The notes below the pieces were generated by a model. The model was not told the DNA's origin. It made no database searches and saw only the letters and a program-made list of their open reading frames with translations. This document shows positions 16,285 through 24,651 of a stretch of 64,000 nt of DNA, piece by piece; positions within the stretch are counted from its first letter, which is position 1; each line of letters begins with the position of its first letter. Source of the stretch: Nocardiopsis sinuspersici (GTDB lineage Bacteria > Actinomycetota > Actinomycetes > Streptosporangiales > Streptosporangiaceae); assembly GCA_008638415.1 (NCBI GenBank), contig VWVT01000019.1:57778-121777 (forward strand), read 5' to 3'. The position numbers and the translations under genes are program-made.

Positions 16285-16322
16285 GCCCGTGGAGCGGGGC
16301 CGTCGGCCACACGGCCGCGGGG

Positions 16323-16898
16323 TCAGACCAGGTCGGCGGGCAGGAGGCTGTACACGGCCAGGTCGGCGCGACCCTCGTGCAGCGGCATCGCGCTGCGCTC
16401 GACACCCTCGAAACCGAACCCGGCGCGCTCCGCGACCCGGCGCGATCCGGTGTTGTCGGTGGCCGCCTTGATCTCCACCCGCTGGAAGCCCTGGCCGACC
16501 GCCCAGCGCGAGACGGCCACGGCCGCCTCGGTCGCGTACCCGCGGCCGCGCCCCCAGGGCGAGACCCAGTAGCCGACCTCGGTGGTCATCGCGGTCCACA
16601 GGACGCGTACCAGGCCCACCGATCCCACCAGACGTCCGGTCTCCTGCTCCACCATGGCCCACTGCTGTCCCTCACCGCCGGTGCGCACGCCGGGAGCCGT
16701 CTCGCGGCACCACGCCTCGGCGTCCTCACGGGTGTAGGGCACGCCGGGGCCGGGGAGGGGGATCCACCTCTGGATACCGGGGTCGGAGCAGGAGGCGTAC
16801 ACGTCGTCGATGTCGTCCTCGACGAACGCGCGCAGCCGCAGGTGTTCGGTCTCCAAGATCACGGACGGCAGGACCGGTCTGCCCTGGGTGGTGGTCAC
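16323..16898 (-). CDS. GNAT-family N-acetyltransferase (RimJ/RimL type)
   Basis: 191 aa. The fold markers are TEHLRLRAFVEDDIDDVYAS at the start, GLVRVLWTAMTTEVGYWVSP in the middle, then the acetyl-CoA loop RGRGYATEA and the DNTGSRRVAERAGFGFEG motif of RimJ/RimL-type acetyltransferases. The substrate may be a protein N-terminus, an amino acid or a drug; the sequence does not decide. Start: GTG at 16898 preceded by GGAGAGG; the frame is open further upstream but without coding character. Confidence 0.88.
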   Translation of the reverse strand: MTTTQGRPVLPSVILETEHLRLRAFVEDDIDDVYASCSDPGIQRWIPLPGPGVPYTREDAEAWCRETAPGVRTGGEGQQWAMVEQETGRLVGSVGLVRVLWTAMTTEVGYWVSPWGRGRGYATEAAVAVSRWAVGQGFQRVEIKAATDNTGSRRVAERAGFGFEGVERSAMPLHEGRADLAVYSLLPADLV

Positions 16899-17113
16899 GC
16901 TGGCGCCTCTCCATCGGTTCGGGGTGCGCTCACGATACGCGCAGTTCCGAGGGCCCGGCACCTGCTTTCCCCTCACTCGGACAGCGGGGACCGGGGCCGC
17001 GGCGGCGCCTTCGGGACTCCGTCCGGAATCCTCCCCGCCCCGCCCGGGGACCGTGGTGCCGCGGGTCCCGGACGGGCCCGCCGGGGGACTCCTCGGCGCC
17101 GTCCGGAGGCGCC

Positions 17114-18214
17114 TCAGGCCAGGCCGGAGACGACACGCCGGCGGACGGCGGAGTCGAACACCTCCGCGAACGCGTTGCCCGGGCACTCGGTCGCCAGCCA
17201 GTCGCGGTGCCGCGAGAGCGCCTCGCCCGGGGTGACCACGCCCGTAGCGGGGTTCACGTAGTCGATGCGCTCCGCCGGGTCCACACCCGTCACCGCGCAC
17301 AGCACACGCAGCACGTCGACCAGTGAGTCCTGCGCGGCCCTCGTGGGGAGTTCGTCGGTGAAATCCCCGAGCAGGCACACTCCGATGTTGCCCTGGTTGA
17401 AGCCGTAGGCGTGCCCGGCGGTCACCGGGCGGGCCCGTCCCGGAAGCGGGAGCCCGGAGAAGACCGGCACGCCGTCCCCACCCGAGTGGCGTCCCTCGTA
17501 GACCACCCCGTCGGGGTCGATGAGCAGGTGGTAGCCGATGTCGCCCCAGGCCTGCCGCACAGCGTGCAGGTAGTACACCGCCCGCACGTCCGCCGCGTGG
17601 TCGTCCCCCGTCGGGATCGCGGTGTGGTGGACGGTCAGCGCCTGCGCCGGGTGGAACTCCGCCTCCCACAGGTCGGTGCCCTCGTCGTCGAAGCGCCAGG
17701 ACTCGTCGGCGCCCCAGCCCGCGCGGGTGCGGAACGGGAGCGGGGCCAGGCCGCGCGGCACGTCGGATGACCTCGAGGGAAGCCACGCCTGTTCGGGACC
17801 GCCCAGACGCAGCCCCTCTCCGTCACGCAGGTTCACGGCGGCGGCCTCTCCCCTCGAACGCACCTCGTAGCCGGTGGCACCCTCCGGCGCGCGCACCAGC
17901 GCGCCCGCGACCTGGCCGCGGTCGTCGCGGCCCTCGGAGTGAAGGTGTACCGGGCGCCACCCGCCCAGGCCGTCCGCGGTCTCGAAGCGGACCGCCGTAT
18001 CGGTTTCCCCGGGCCTGCCGGTGACGGCCACCATGTCGAAGCGCATGCCGGGCCGGACGAGTCCGCCCGGTCCGCCGGGCCGGGCCAGCACCCGGGGCAC
18101 GACCCGGTCGCCGACGTCCCCGGCGAGAGCGGGGCGTGGGGAGGGGAGGGCGGTGCTCAGCGCGGTCAGGCCCGCGGCGGCGGTGGCACCTGCCAGGAGG
18201 GTACGCCTTCGCAT
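17114..18214 (-). CDS. Exported N-acetylmuramoyl-L-alanine amidase (PGRP/amidase-2)
   Basis: 366 aa. The N-terminus has a twin-arginine-like signal, MRRRTLLAGATAAAGLTALS, ending near PALAGD. Residues 40-165 form an extra beta-rich region. The PGRP core begins at RAGWGADESWRFDDEG; zinc ligands fit LTVHHTAIP (His), and the GDIGYHLLIDPDGVVYEGR motif is typical. NQGNIGVCLLGDF and LSRHRDWLATECPG supply the remaining ligands (His and Cys). It should cleave the peptide stem from peptidoglycan outside the membrane. Start is ATG 18214, which gives the signal peptide. Confidence 0.92.
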   Translation of the reverse strand: MRRRTLLAGATAAAGLTALSTALPSPRPALAGDVGDRVVPRVLARPGGPGGLVRPGMRFDMVAVTGRPGETDTAVRFETADGLGGWRPVHLHSEGRDDRGQVAGALVRAPEGATGYEVRSRGEAAAVNLRDGEGLRLGGPEQAWLPSRSSDVPRGLAPLPFRTRAGWGADESWRFDDEGTDLWEAEFHPAQALTVHHTAIPTGDDHAADVRAVYYLHAVRQAWGDIGYHLLIDPDGVVYEGRHSGGDGVPVFSGLPLPGRARPVTAGHAYGFNQGNIGVCLLGDFTDELPTRAAQDSLVDVLRVLCAVTGVDPAERIDYVNPATGVVTPGEALSRHRDWLATECPGNAFAEVFDSAVRRRVVSGLA

Positions 18215-18769
18215 GTGTGTCCGTCCGTTCGGCTCTTGCGGCTGGGCTCCCGGGAAGCGGGAACCCCGACACCCTTGCACGGCTCTGTGGCCCACGTCAC
18301 GAACGGCACGGCCGAATCTGTGGCAGGTGGTAGTTCCTGTGTCAGGTGATGGTTTCTGTGGTGGCGAGGCGGCCCACTCGACTTCGCCGTCCACGTGAGG
18401 GCGGAGCGCCACCGGCCCTGGCCGCGGGGGAGGCGTGCCGCTCCCGGACGCGGTCGCCGAGACGGACGCCCGGGCGGTGCCCCCGGTCCGCACCGAATCG
18501 GCGGATCCGGCACCCGCCCGCCCCGATCGGCTGTCGCACATGCCCTGACCTGGTGCGGAGAGGACCTGGTCTTCCGTAAACCCAGCGTGCCCCCGCGGAC
18601 TCTGGCACAGTTGGTGATGACTTTGAGGGTCCCGGTGTCGAGCCGGGGCCGATGGCCCGGGGTCTCGGGGGACCCGTGCGAAAGGCGAGAAAGCCGCTGG
18701 CTACGCTTGTCGGTCAATACCGAACCAAGCGGAAACGGGCCGTCGAAACACCTCTTTCGGGGAGCGATC
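18215..18769. other. Divergent intergenic region with 19-bp direct repeats
   Basis: No gene is supported. CAGGTGGTAGTTCCTGTGT (18324-18342) is followed directly by CAGGTGATGGTTTCTGTGG (18343-18361), a tandem repeat with 15 of 19 positions identical, suitable as paired regulator sites for the amidase gene. I looked for a cobalamin-riboswitch core before the BluB-CobT gene and found none. Confidence 0.45.
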
Positions 18770-21190
18770 ATGACCAAGGATGACCGCGAGGACGCCCGGC
18801 GCGGCGAGGAGAGCGGACACGAACCACCCCGGTGGCACGGCGGCAGACCTGCCCCGGGGACCGGTCCCCGCCTCGGCGGCCTGCTGGACGGGCTTCCCGA
18901 GAGCGGGCGCGGTACCCAGGCCCAGACGCCCGGGAACGGCGCACCGACCAACCCGTTCCGGCAGCGGCCCGCCCCGCCACGGACGGCCGAACCGGCCGAG
19001 CCCGTACCCCCGTCCCCGCCCCCCGCCCCCTCCGAGCCCTCCTCCCCCTACGGCGCGCTTCCCCTGGAGGTTCCCGCGGTCCCGTGGCCCCAGCCCGAGG
19101 CCGCGTCCGGGGCCCGGCCGGAGACCGCGTCCGCGTCCGGGGCCCGGACCGAGGCGCCGCCTCGGAGCGGGCCCGCCGTGGACACACCGCCCCAACGCCC
19201 CAACGTCATCCCCTTCAGAGGCGGGGAACGCGCCTCCGGTCCCGGTACCGAGGCCGTCCACCAGGCACCTCCCGCGCCCACCCCCGACCGGGGGACCGGG
19301 CACGGGGAGGAGCCCTCCGCGACCGCCGAGGCAGAGCAGAAGATGTACGCACACGAAGCAGTCCAGTCCCCGCCCGAACCGCAGCACACCGGGCCGCCGG
19401 TCCATCCCGTCCCCGGGCCCCAGGCGGCGACCGCGGCCGCGGGCACCGACGCCGGCTGGTCCGACCACGCCTACGGCGCCGCCGAGCGCGCCGCCGTCTA
19501 CCGGGCCATCCGCGAACGCCGCGACGTCCGCGTGGGGTTCCGTCCCGACCCGGTTCCCCACGACGTGCTCACCCGCGTCCTGGAGGCCGCCCACCAGGCG
19601 CCCAGCGTCGGCCACTCCCAGCCCTGGGACTTCCTCGTCATCGACGACCCGGGGCTGCGCGGCCGCGTCAGCGACCTCGCGGCGGCCGAGCGCGACGGCT
19701 ACACGCAGGCCCTGCCCAGCACACGCGCCCGCGCCTTCTCCGGGCTCAAGGTCGAGGCGATCCTCGACGCGCCCCTGAACATCGCCGTCACCGTCGACCC
19801 CACGCGCGGCGGCCGGCACACCCTGGGACGCCACGCCAAGCCCATGGCCGCCTCCCACTCCGCGGCGCTCGCCGCGGAGAACCTCTGGATCGCCGCACGC
19901 GCCGAGGGTCTGGGCGTAGGCTGGGTCACCTTCGTCGACGAGCGCGACGTCGCCCGTGCCCTCGAACTCCCCTCCCACCTGGACGTGGTCGCCTACCTGT
20001 GCGTCGGCTACGTGGAGGAGTTCCCCACCGAACCCGAACTCAGCCTCTCCGGCTGGGCCCGGGGACGCCCCCTGTCCTGGGCGGTGCACCACGACCGCTA
20101 CGGTCGCCGCGGTCTGCCCGGCCAGGAGCCCACGAGCCTGCTGGAGGAGACCATCACCACCGTCGGAGCTCTGAACACCCGTGCGGTGGAGGAGGCCAGA
20201 GACCGGCAGAACCGCATGACCAAGCCGCCCGGCTCCCTCGGCGTCCTGGAGGAGGTCTCGGTCCAGCTCGCCGGACTCGCGGGGGAGTGCCCCCCGCCCA
20301 TTCCCGAGCCGGCCGCCGTCGCCGTGTTCGCGGGAGACCACGGCGTGCACGCCCAGGGGGTGACCGCCTGGCCCCAGGAGGTCACCGCCCAGATGGTGCA
20401 CAACTTCCTGGCGGGCGGCGCGGTCGTCAACGCCTTCGCCTCCCAGGTCGGCGCCGAGGTCACCGTGGTGGACGTCGGCGTGGTCGGCGACCTGCCCCAG
20501 ACCGTGGGTCTGCTGCCCCGCAAGGTCGCCCGCGGCACCGCGGACTTCACCCAGGGCCCCGCGCTCACCCGCCAGCAGGCGCTCCAGGCTCTGGAGGGCG
20601 GTATCGAGGTCGCCCGCGACCTGGTCTCGGCGGGCAACCGCTGCCTGGTCACCGGCGACATGGGCATCGCCAACACCACCCCGGCCGCCGCTCTGGTGTG
20701 CGCCTTCACCGGCGCGGACCCGGAGCGGGCCACCGGCCGCGGCACCGGTGTGGACGACGCCATGTACGCGCACAAGATCGACGTGGTGCGGCGCGCCCTG
20801 GCCGCGAACCCGGTCGACCCGGACGACCCCGTCGGCACCCTCGCGGCGCTGGGCGGTCTGGAGCACGCCGCCCTGGCCGGGTTCGTGCTCGGTGGCGCGG
20901 CCCTGCGCGTCCCCGTCCTGCTCGACGGGGTCATCGCGGGCTCGGCGGCCCTGGCCGCCGCCGCGATGTCCCCGGAGGTGGTCGGCGCCTGCTTCGCGGG
21001 ACACCGCTCCAGTGAGCCCGGCCACAGCCTGGTCCTGGAGCACCTGGGCCTGCGGCCCCTGATCGACCTGGAGATGCGCCTGGGCGAGGGGTCCGGCGCG
21101 CTGTTGGCCCTGCCGCTGCTCCAGGGGTCGGCGCGCGTGCTGCGCGACGTCGCCACCTTCGACGACGCGGGCGTGTCCGCCGTACACTGA
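18770..21190 (+). CDS. BluB-CobT fusion: DMB synthase plus DMB phosphoribosyltransferase
   Basis: 806 aa from ATG 18770 (GGGGAG upstream). Residues 1-230 are Pro/Ala/Glu-rich and probably disordered. Residues about 232-445 are BluB, the nitroreductase-fold enzyme that breaks FMNH2 to 5,6-dimethylbenzimidazole: IRERRDVRVGF, HQAPSVGHSQPWDF, LAAENLWIAARAEGLGVGWV. Residues about 458-806 are CobT, which activates DMB with nicotinate mononucleotide: TKPPGSLGVLEE, FAGDHGVHAQGVT, VTGDMGIANTTPAAA, and the GEGSGA motif with the catalytic Glu near the end. The fusion would pass DMB directly between active sites, giving the lower ligand of cobalamin. CysG follows after a terminator. Confidence 0.93.
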   Translation: MTKDDREDARRGEESGHEPPRWHGGRPAPGTGPRLGGLLDGLPESGRGTQAQTPGNGAPTNPFRQRPAPPRTAEPAEPVPPSPPPAPSEPSSPYGALPLEVPAVPWPQPEAASGARPETASASGARTEAPPRSGPAVDTPPQRPNVIPFRGGERASGPGTEAVHQAPPAPTPDRGTGHGEEPSATAEAEQKMYAHEAVQSPPEPQHTGPPVHPVPGPQAATAAAGTDAGWSDHAYGAAERAAVYRAIRERRDVRVGFRPDPVPHDVLTRVLEAAHQAPSVGHSQPWDFLVIDDPGLRGRVSDLAAAERDGYTQALPSTRARAFSGLKVEAILDAPLNIAVTVDPTRGGRHTLGRHAKPMAASHSAALAAENLWIAARAEGLGVGWVTFVDERDVARALELPSHLDVVAYLCVGYVEEFPTEPELSLSGWARGRPLSWAVHHDRYGRRGLPGQEPTSLLEETITTVGALNTRAVEEARDRQNRMTKPPGSLGVLEEVSVQLAGLAGECPPPIPEPAAVAVFAGDHGVHAQGVTAWPQEVTAQMVHNFLAGGAVVNAFASQVGAEVTVVDVGVVGDLPQTVGLLPRKVARGTADFTQGPALTRQQALQALEGGIEVARDLVSAGNRCLVTGDMGIANTTPAAALVCAFTGADPERATGRGTGVDDAMYAHKIDVVRRALAANPVDPDDPVGTLAALGGLEHAALAGFVLGGAALRVPVLLDGVIAGSAALAAAAMSPEVVGACFAGHRSSEPGHSLVLEHLGLRPLIDLEMRLGEGSGALLALPLLQGSARVLRDVATFDDAGVSAVH

Positions 21191-21218
21191 CGGCGGCTTC
21201 GGCCCACACCGTACGGCC

Positions 21219-21249
21219 CCCGCCCGCACCGGCCCCCGGTGCGGGCGGG
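21219..21249 (+). terminator. Strong hairpin after BluB-CobT
   Basis: CCCGCCCGCACCGG (21219-21232) and CCGGTGCGGGCGGG (21236-21249) pair perfectly over 14 bp with a CCC loop, 29 bases after the stop. Confidence 0.75.
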
Positions 21250-21411
21250 CTCACACTCCCCGGGCGCGACCCGTTTACGCCCGCGTAACACCCGTTTGGC
21301 AACGTACGGTGAGGTAATCACCGACATCGCCGGTGGCTGGTGTGCCTCCCGCCGCCAGCACCCCGCCGTCGTCGCCGGGGGCCGGTACGGACGACGGAAG
21401 GGGCGCGATCC

Positions 21412-22692
21412 GTGACCTATCTCCTTGGGCTGCGCATGCAAGGCCGTGACGTGCTCGTCGTCGGCGGGGGCAGAGTCGCCCAACGGCGGGTGCCCGTACT
21501 GGTCGAGGCCGGTGCGCGGGTCACCCTCATCGCCCCCGCGGTGTCCGCGGCCCTGGAGGACCTCGCCTCGGCCGGACACCTCACCTGGCACCACCGCCCC
21601 TACGCCCCCGGCGACGTCGCGGGACCGGACGCCCCCGCCTACTGGCTCGTCCACGCCGCCACGGACGATCCCGGGGTGAACGCCGCCGTCGCCGAGGAGG
21701 CCGAGGGCGCCCGCGTGTGGTGCGTGCGCGCCGACGACCGGACCGCCTCCTCCGCCTGGACCCCCGCCAGCGGCACCGCGGGCGGGATCACCGTCGGCGT
21801 CATCGCCTCCGGCGACCCCCGACGCGCGGCCGGACTGCGCGACGCGGTCGTCGACGGCCTCGTGGACGGCACCCTCGACGCCCGCCGCGGACGCGAGCCC
21901 CTCCGGGGCGTCGCGCTCGTCGGGGGCGGCCCCGGTGATCCCGGTCTGATCACGGTTCGGGGGCAGCAGCTCCTCTCCCAGGCCGACGTGGTGGTGGTCG
22001 ACAGGCTCGCCCCGACCTCCCTGCTGGACCGCCTGCCCGCCGACGTCGAGATCGTCGACGCCGCCAAGATCCCCTACGGCCGGTCCATGACCCAGGAGGA
22101 CATCAACGCCGTCCTGATCGACCGCGCGCGCCGGGGCATGTTCGTGGTGCGCCTCAAGGGCGGCGACCCCTTCCTGTTCGGCCGCGGTGGCGAGGAGGCC
22201 GCCGCCTGTGCCGCCGCCGGGGTCCCCGTCACGGTCGTGCCCGGTGTGACCAGTGCGCTCGCCGCCCCGGCGAGCGCGGGCATCCCCGCCACCCACCGGG
22301 GTGTGGCCCAGGACGTGCATGTCGTCTCCGCGCACGTTCCGCCGGGGGACGAGCGCTCCACGGTGGACTGGGCCGGACTCGCCCGCGCGGGCGGTACCGT
22401 CGTGGCCCTCATGGGAGTGGAGCGCGTCGATTCGATCACCGAGGCCCTGATCTCCCACGGGAGGTCCCCCGACACGCCCGTTGCCGTGGTACAAGAAGCC
22501 ACACTGCCGGGTCAACGGACCGTCACGGGTACGCTGGCCACCATCGCCTCGTCGGTCCGATCGGCCGGAGTGCGACCCCCTGCGGTAGTGATCATCGGAG
22601 AAGTGGTCAAAACAGCGCGGGAACTTGACATACTGCACACGGGCACCCAGTTCGAGACCCGTCGACTGGCGACCGGGCGCGATCTCCAGTGA
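21412..22692 (+). CDS. cysG: CysG-type uroporphyrinogen-III methyltransferase / precorrin-2 dehydrogenase
   Basis: 426 aa from GTG 21412. The N-terminal ~155 residues are the NAD-binding precorrin-2 dehydrogenase (CysG/Met8) part: VLVVGGGRVAQRRVPVLVEA, then GITVGVIASGDPRRAAGLRD. The rest is the SUMT methyltransferase: VGGGPGDPGLITVRGQQLL, DRLAPTSLLDRLP, IPYGRSMTQEDINA, VRLKGGDPFLFGRGGEEA and VVPGVTSALAAPASAGIP, all SAM-binding or substrate-loop motifs. It makes precorrin-2 and sirohydrochlorin, the branch to siroheme and cobalamin. A separate terminator before it argues for its own promoter in 21250-21411. Confidence 0.95.
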   Translation: MTYLLGLRMQGRDVLVVGGGRVAQRRVPVLVEAGARVTLIAPAVSAALEDLASAGHLTWHHRPYAPGDVAGPDAPAYWLVHAATDDPGVNAAVAEEAEGARVWCVRADDRTASSAWTPASGTAGGITVGVIASGDPRRAAGLRDAVVDGLVDGTLDARRGREPLRGVALVGGGPGDPGLITVRGQQLLSQADVVVVDRLAPTSLLDRLPADVEIVDAAKIPYGRSMTQEDINAVLIDRARRGMFVVRLKGGDPFLFGRGGEEAAACAAAGVPVTVVPGVTSALAAPASAGIPATHRGVAQDVHVVSAHVPPGDERSTVDWAGLARAGGTVVALMGVERVDSITEALISHGRSPDTPVAVVQEATLPGQRTVTGTLATIASSVRSAGVRPPAVVIIGEVVKTARELDILHTGTQFETRRLATGRDLQ

Positions 22693-22764
22693 GACCCTCG
22701 CCCGCGGCGTACGTCGTTCGCGCGGCGGGGGACCGTCAGCACCGATGAGGAGGGCACACCGATC

Positions 22765-24651
22765 ATGACCCGGCCGTCGGCAGCACCGGGGACCACAGGT
22801 CCCGGTGCCCCGGACCGGTTCGGAACCGGACCGTCCGCCACCTCCGACCAGCCCGCCCAGGGCCCCGTACCCGCTTCCGCCGCGGACGCCGGCGCCCTCG
22901 GCGGGCCCGCCGCCCCGGTCTCCGAGGGGTCGGCCAAGCACCGTGCCTCCGCGACCGACGACCACCGTTTCGAACAGGTCCTGGAGTCGCTGCGCAAGCA
23001 CATCCGGGACCTGGAGTTCGCCGAGGGCCTGCCGGGCGCGGAGGAGGGCCGTACCCTCCAGGCCGACGTGCTCGCCCAGTTGTCCGACTACGTCCTGCCC
23101 CGCGTGCGCCGCGCCGACATCCCGCTGCTGATCGCGGTCGCCGGATCCACCGGCGCGGGCAAGTCCACCCTGGTCAACAGCCTGGTCGGCGAACAGGTCA
23201 CCACCACCGGCGTGCGCCGCCCCACCACCAACAGCCCCGTCCTGGCCTGCAACCCCGCCGACGTGGACTGGTTCAGCGAGGCCTCCTTCATCCCGTCCCT
23301 GCCGCGCGTGCGCCAGCAGGGCCTGGCGATGCCGGGCAAGGACGGCATGCTGGTACTGGCCGCCACCGAGGCCATGCCCCCGGGTGTGGCCCTGCTCGAC
23401 ACCCCCGACGTCGACTCCGCCGTCGCCGCCCACCACGAGTTCGCGGCCAAGTTCCTCGACGCCGCCGACCTGTGGATGTTCGTCACCACCAGCACCCGCT
23501 ACGCCGACGCGCGTGTGTGGGACTTCCTGCAGGTCGCCCGCGACCGCGACACCTCCCTGGCCGTCGTGCTCTCCCGGGTGCCGCGCAGGGGACGGCGCCA
23601 GCTCCTGGACCACTTCGGGGCGATGCTGGAGGCCAACGGACTGGGCACGGCCGCCCGGTTCGCCATCCCCGAGACCGACCAGATCCGCGGTGAGCGCTTC
23701 ACCTCCAACGTCGCCGACCACATCCGCGGGTACCTGGCCGACGTCGCGGGAGAGGCCGACCAGCGCGACCGCGTCACCCGGCGCACCTTCATCGGCGTCA
23801 TCGACAGCTTCCGCTCACGCGTGCCCGAACTGGCCCGCCGGGTGGAGGCGCAGATCGAGACGGGGCGCACGCTCGCCACCGCCGTGGACGACTCCTACGC
23901 CACCGCACGCCACCGCGTCGAGACCAGCCTGGGCGACGGTTCCCTGCTGCGCGGGTCGCTGCTGGCCCGCTGGCAGGAGGTGGCAGCCGGGGGAGAGCTC
24001 ACCAGGAGCCTGCGTCCGCGCGGGAAGCGTGTGCGCAGGGGGCGCCGCGCCGAGCAGGCCGAGCGCAGCCCGCGGGTGGTCGCCCTGGAGCGGGCCGTCC
24101 GCGACGCCTTGGAGGCCCTGGTGATCTCCGCATGCGAACGCGCCTCCGACGAGATCGGACAGAAGTGGCGGGAGGTCCCCGGAGGCGGCGACCTGGCCGC
24201 CAAGGCCCTCGACCAGCCCGGAACCGGCCTGTTGGCACAGCAGATCCGCCAGGAGGTCGCCGAGTGGCAGCGCGGGGTCGCCGAGATGACCACCGCCAGC
24301 GGTGCCACCAAACGCTCCGTGGCCCGGTTCGTCACCTTCGACCACGACATCGTCGCACTGGTCCTGATCATCGACCTGCTCGGCTACGAGCGATCCCACT
24401 CCGGAGGAGGCGCCCACGCGGCCGCCCCTTCCGGTCCCTCCCCGCAGCGCCTGCTCAAGGGGCTGTTCGGCGCCCAGTCACTGCGTAGCATTGGCGCATC
24501 GGCACGGGACGACCTGCGCCAGCGCGTCCTCGGGCTGCTCAACCGCGAGCGCGTGCCCTTCGACAACGCGCTGGCATCGGCCGGAATCCCGTCCGAGGAC
24601 AGCGCCGTCCAGCTCTATCAGGCCACGTACAACCTTGAGATAACGAGATGA
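22765..24651 (+). CDS. Dynamin-like GTPase, first of a coupled pair
   Basis: 628 aa. A disordered head (1-65) precedes a helical segment and the GTPase domain: P-loop AGSTGAGKST (near 126-135), a switch region with TTTGVRRPTTNSP, the DTPD G3 motif in VALLDTPDVDSA, and TSLAVVLSRVPRRG in the G4 area, which lacks a clean NKxD. The rest is helical with basic clusters, as in bacterial dynamin-like proteins. A hydrophobic stretch (DIVALVLIIDLLGY) near 530 could touch the membrane. Its stop overlaps the ATG of the next GTPase gene (ATGA), so the two are translationally coupled and probably act together, as paired dynamins do in Streptomyces. Confidence 0.88.
   Translation: MTRPSAAPGTTGPGAPDRFGTGPSATSDQPAQGPVPASAADAGALGGPAAPVSEGSAKHRASATDDHRFEQVLESLRKHIRDLEFAEGLPGAEEGRTLQADVLAQLSDYVLPRVRRADIPLLIAVAGSTGAGKSTLVNSLVGEQVTTTGVRRPTTNSPVLACNPADVDWFSEASFIPSLPRVRQQGLAMPGKDGMLVLAATEAMPPGVALLDTPDVDSAVAAHHEFAAKFLDAADLWMFVTTSTRYADARVWDFLQVARDRDTSLAVVLSRVPRRGRRQLLDHFGAMLEANGLGTAARFAIPETDQIRGERFTSNVADHIRGYLADVAGEADQRDRVTRRTFIGVIDSFRSRVPELARRVEAQIETGRTLATAVDDSYATARHRVETSLGDGSLLRGSLLARWQEVAAGGELTRSLRPRGKRVRRGRRAEQAERSPRVVALERAVRDALEALVISACERASDEIGQKWREVPGGGDLAAKALDQPGTGLLAQQIRQEVAEWQRGVAEMTTASGATKRSVARFVTFDHDIVALVLIIDLLGYERSHSGGGAHAAAPSGPSPQRLLKGLFGAQSLRSIGASARDDLRQRVLGLLNRERVPFDNALASAGIPSEDSAVQLYQATYNLEITR

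Noticed and set aside
18395-18769. Extension of the BluB-CobT frame by 125 codons upstream
   Set aside because: No ribosome site; composition lacks coding character and the ATG at 18770 has a GGGGAG site.
18400-18769. Cobalamin riboswitch before the BluB-CobT gene
   Set aside because: No AGGGAA core or conserved partner segments could be found.
20098-23721. Very long open frame (about 1200 codons) on the minus strand
   Set aside because: It lies antisense to BluB-CobT, CysG and the dynamin gene, whose motifs are unmistakable; it is a high-G+C shadow with low-complexity Gly/Val/Arg composition.
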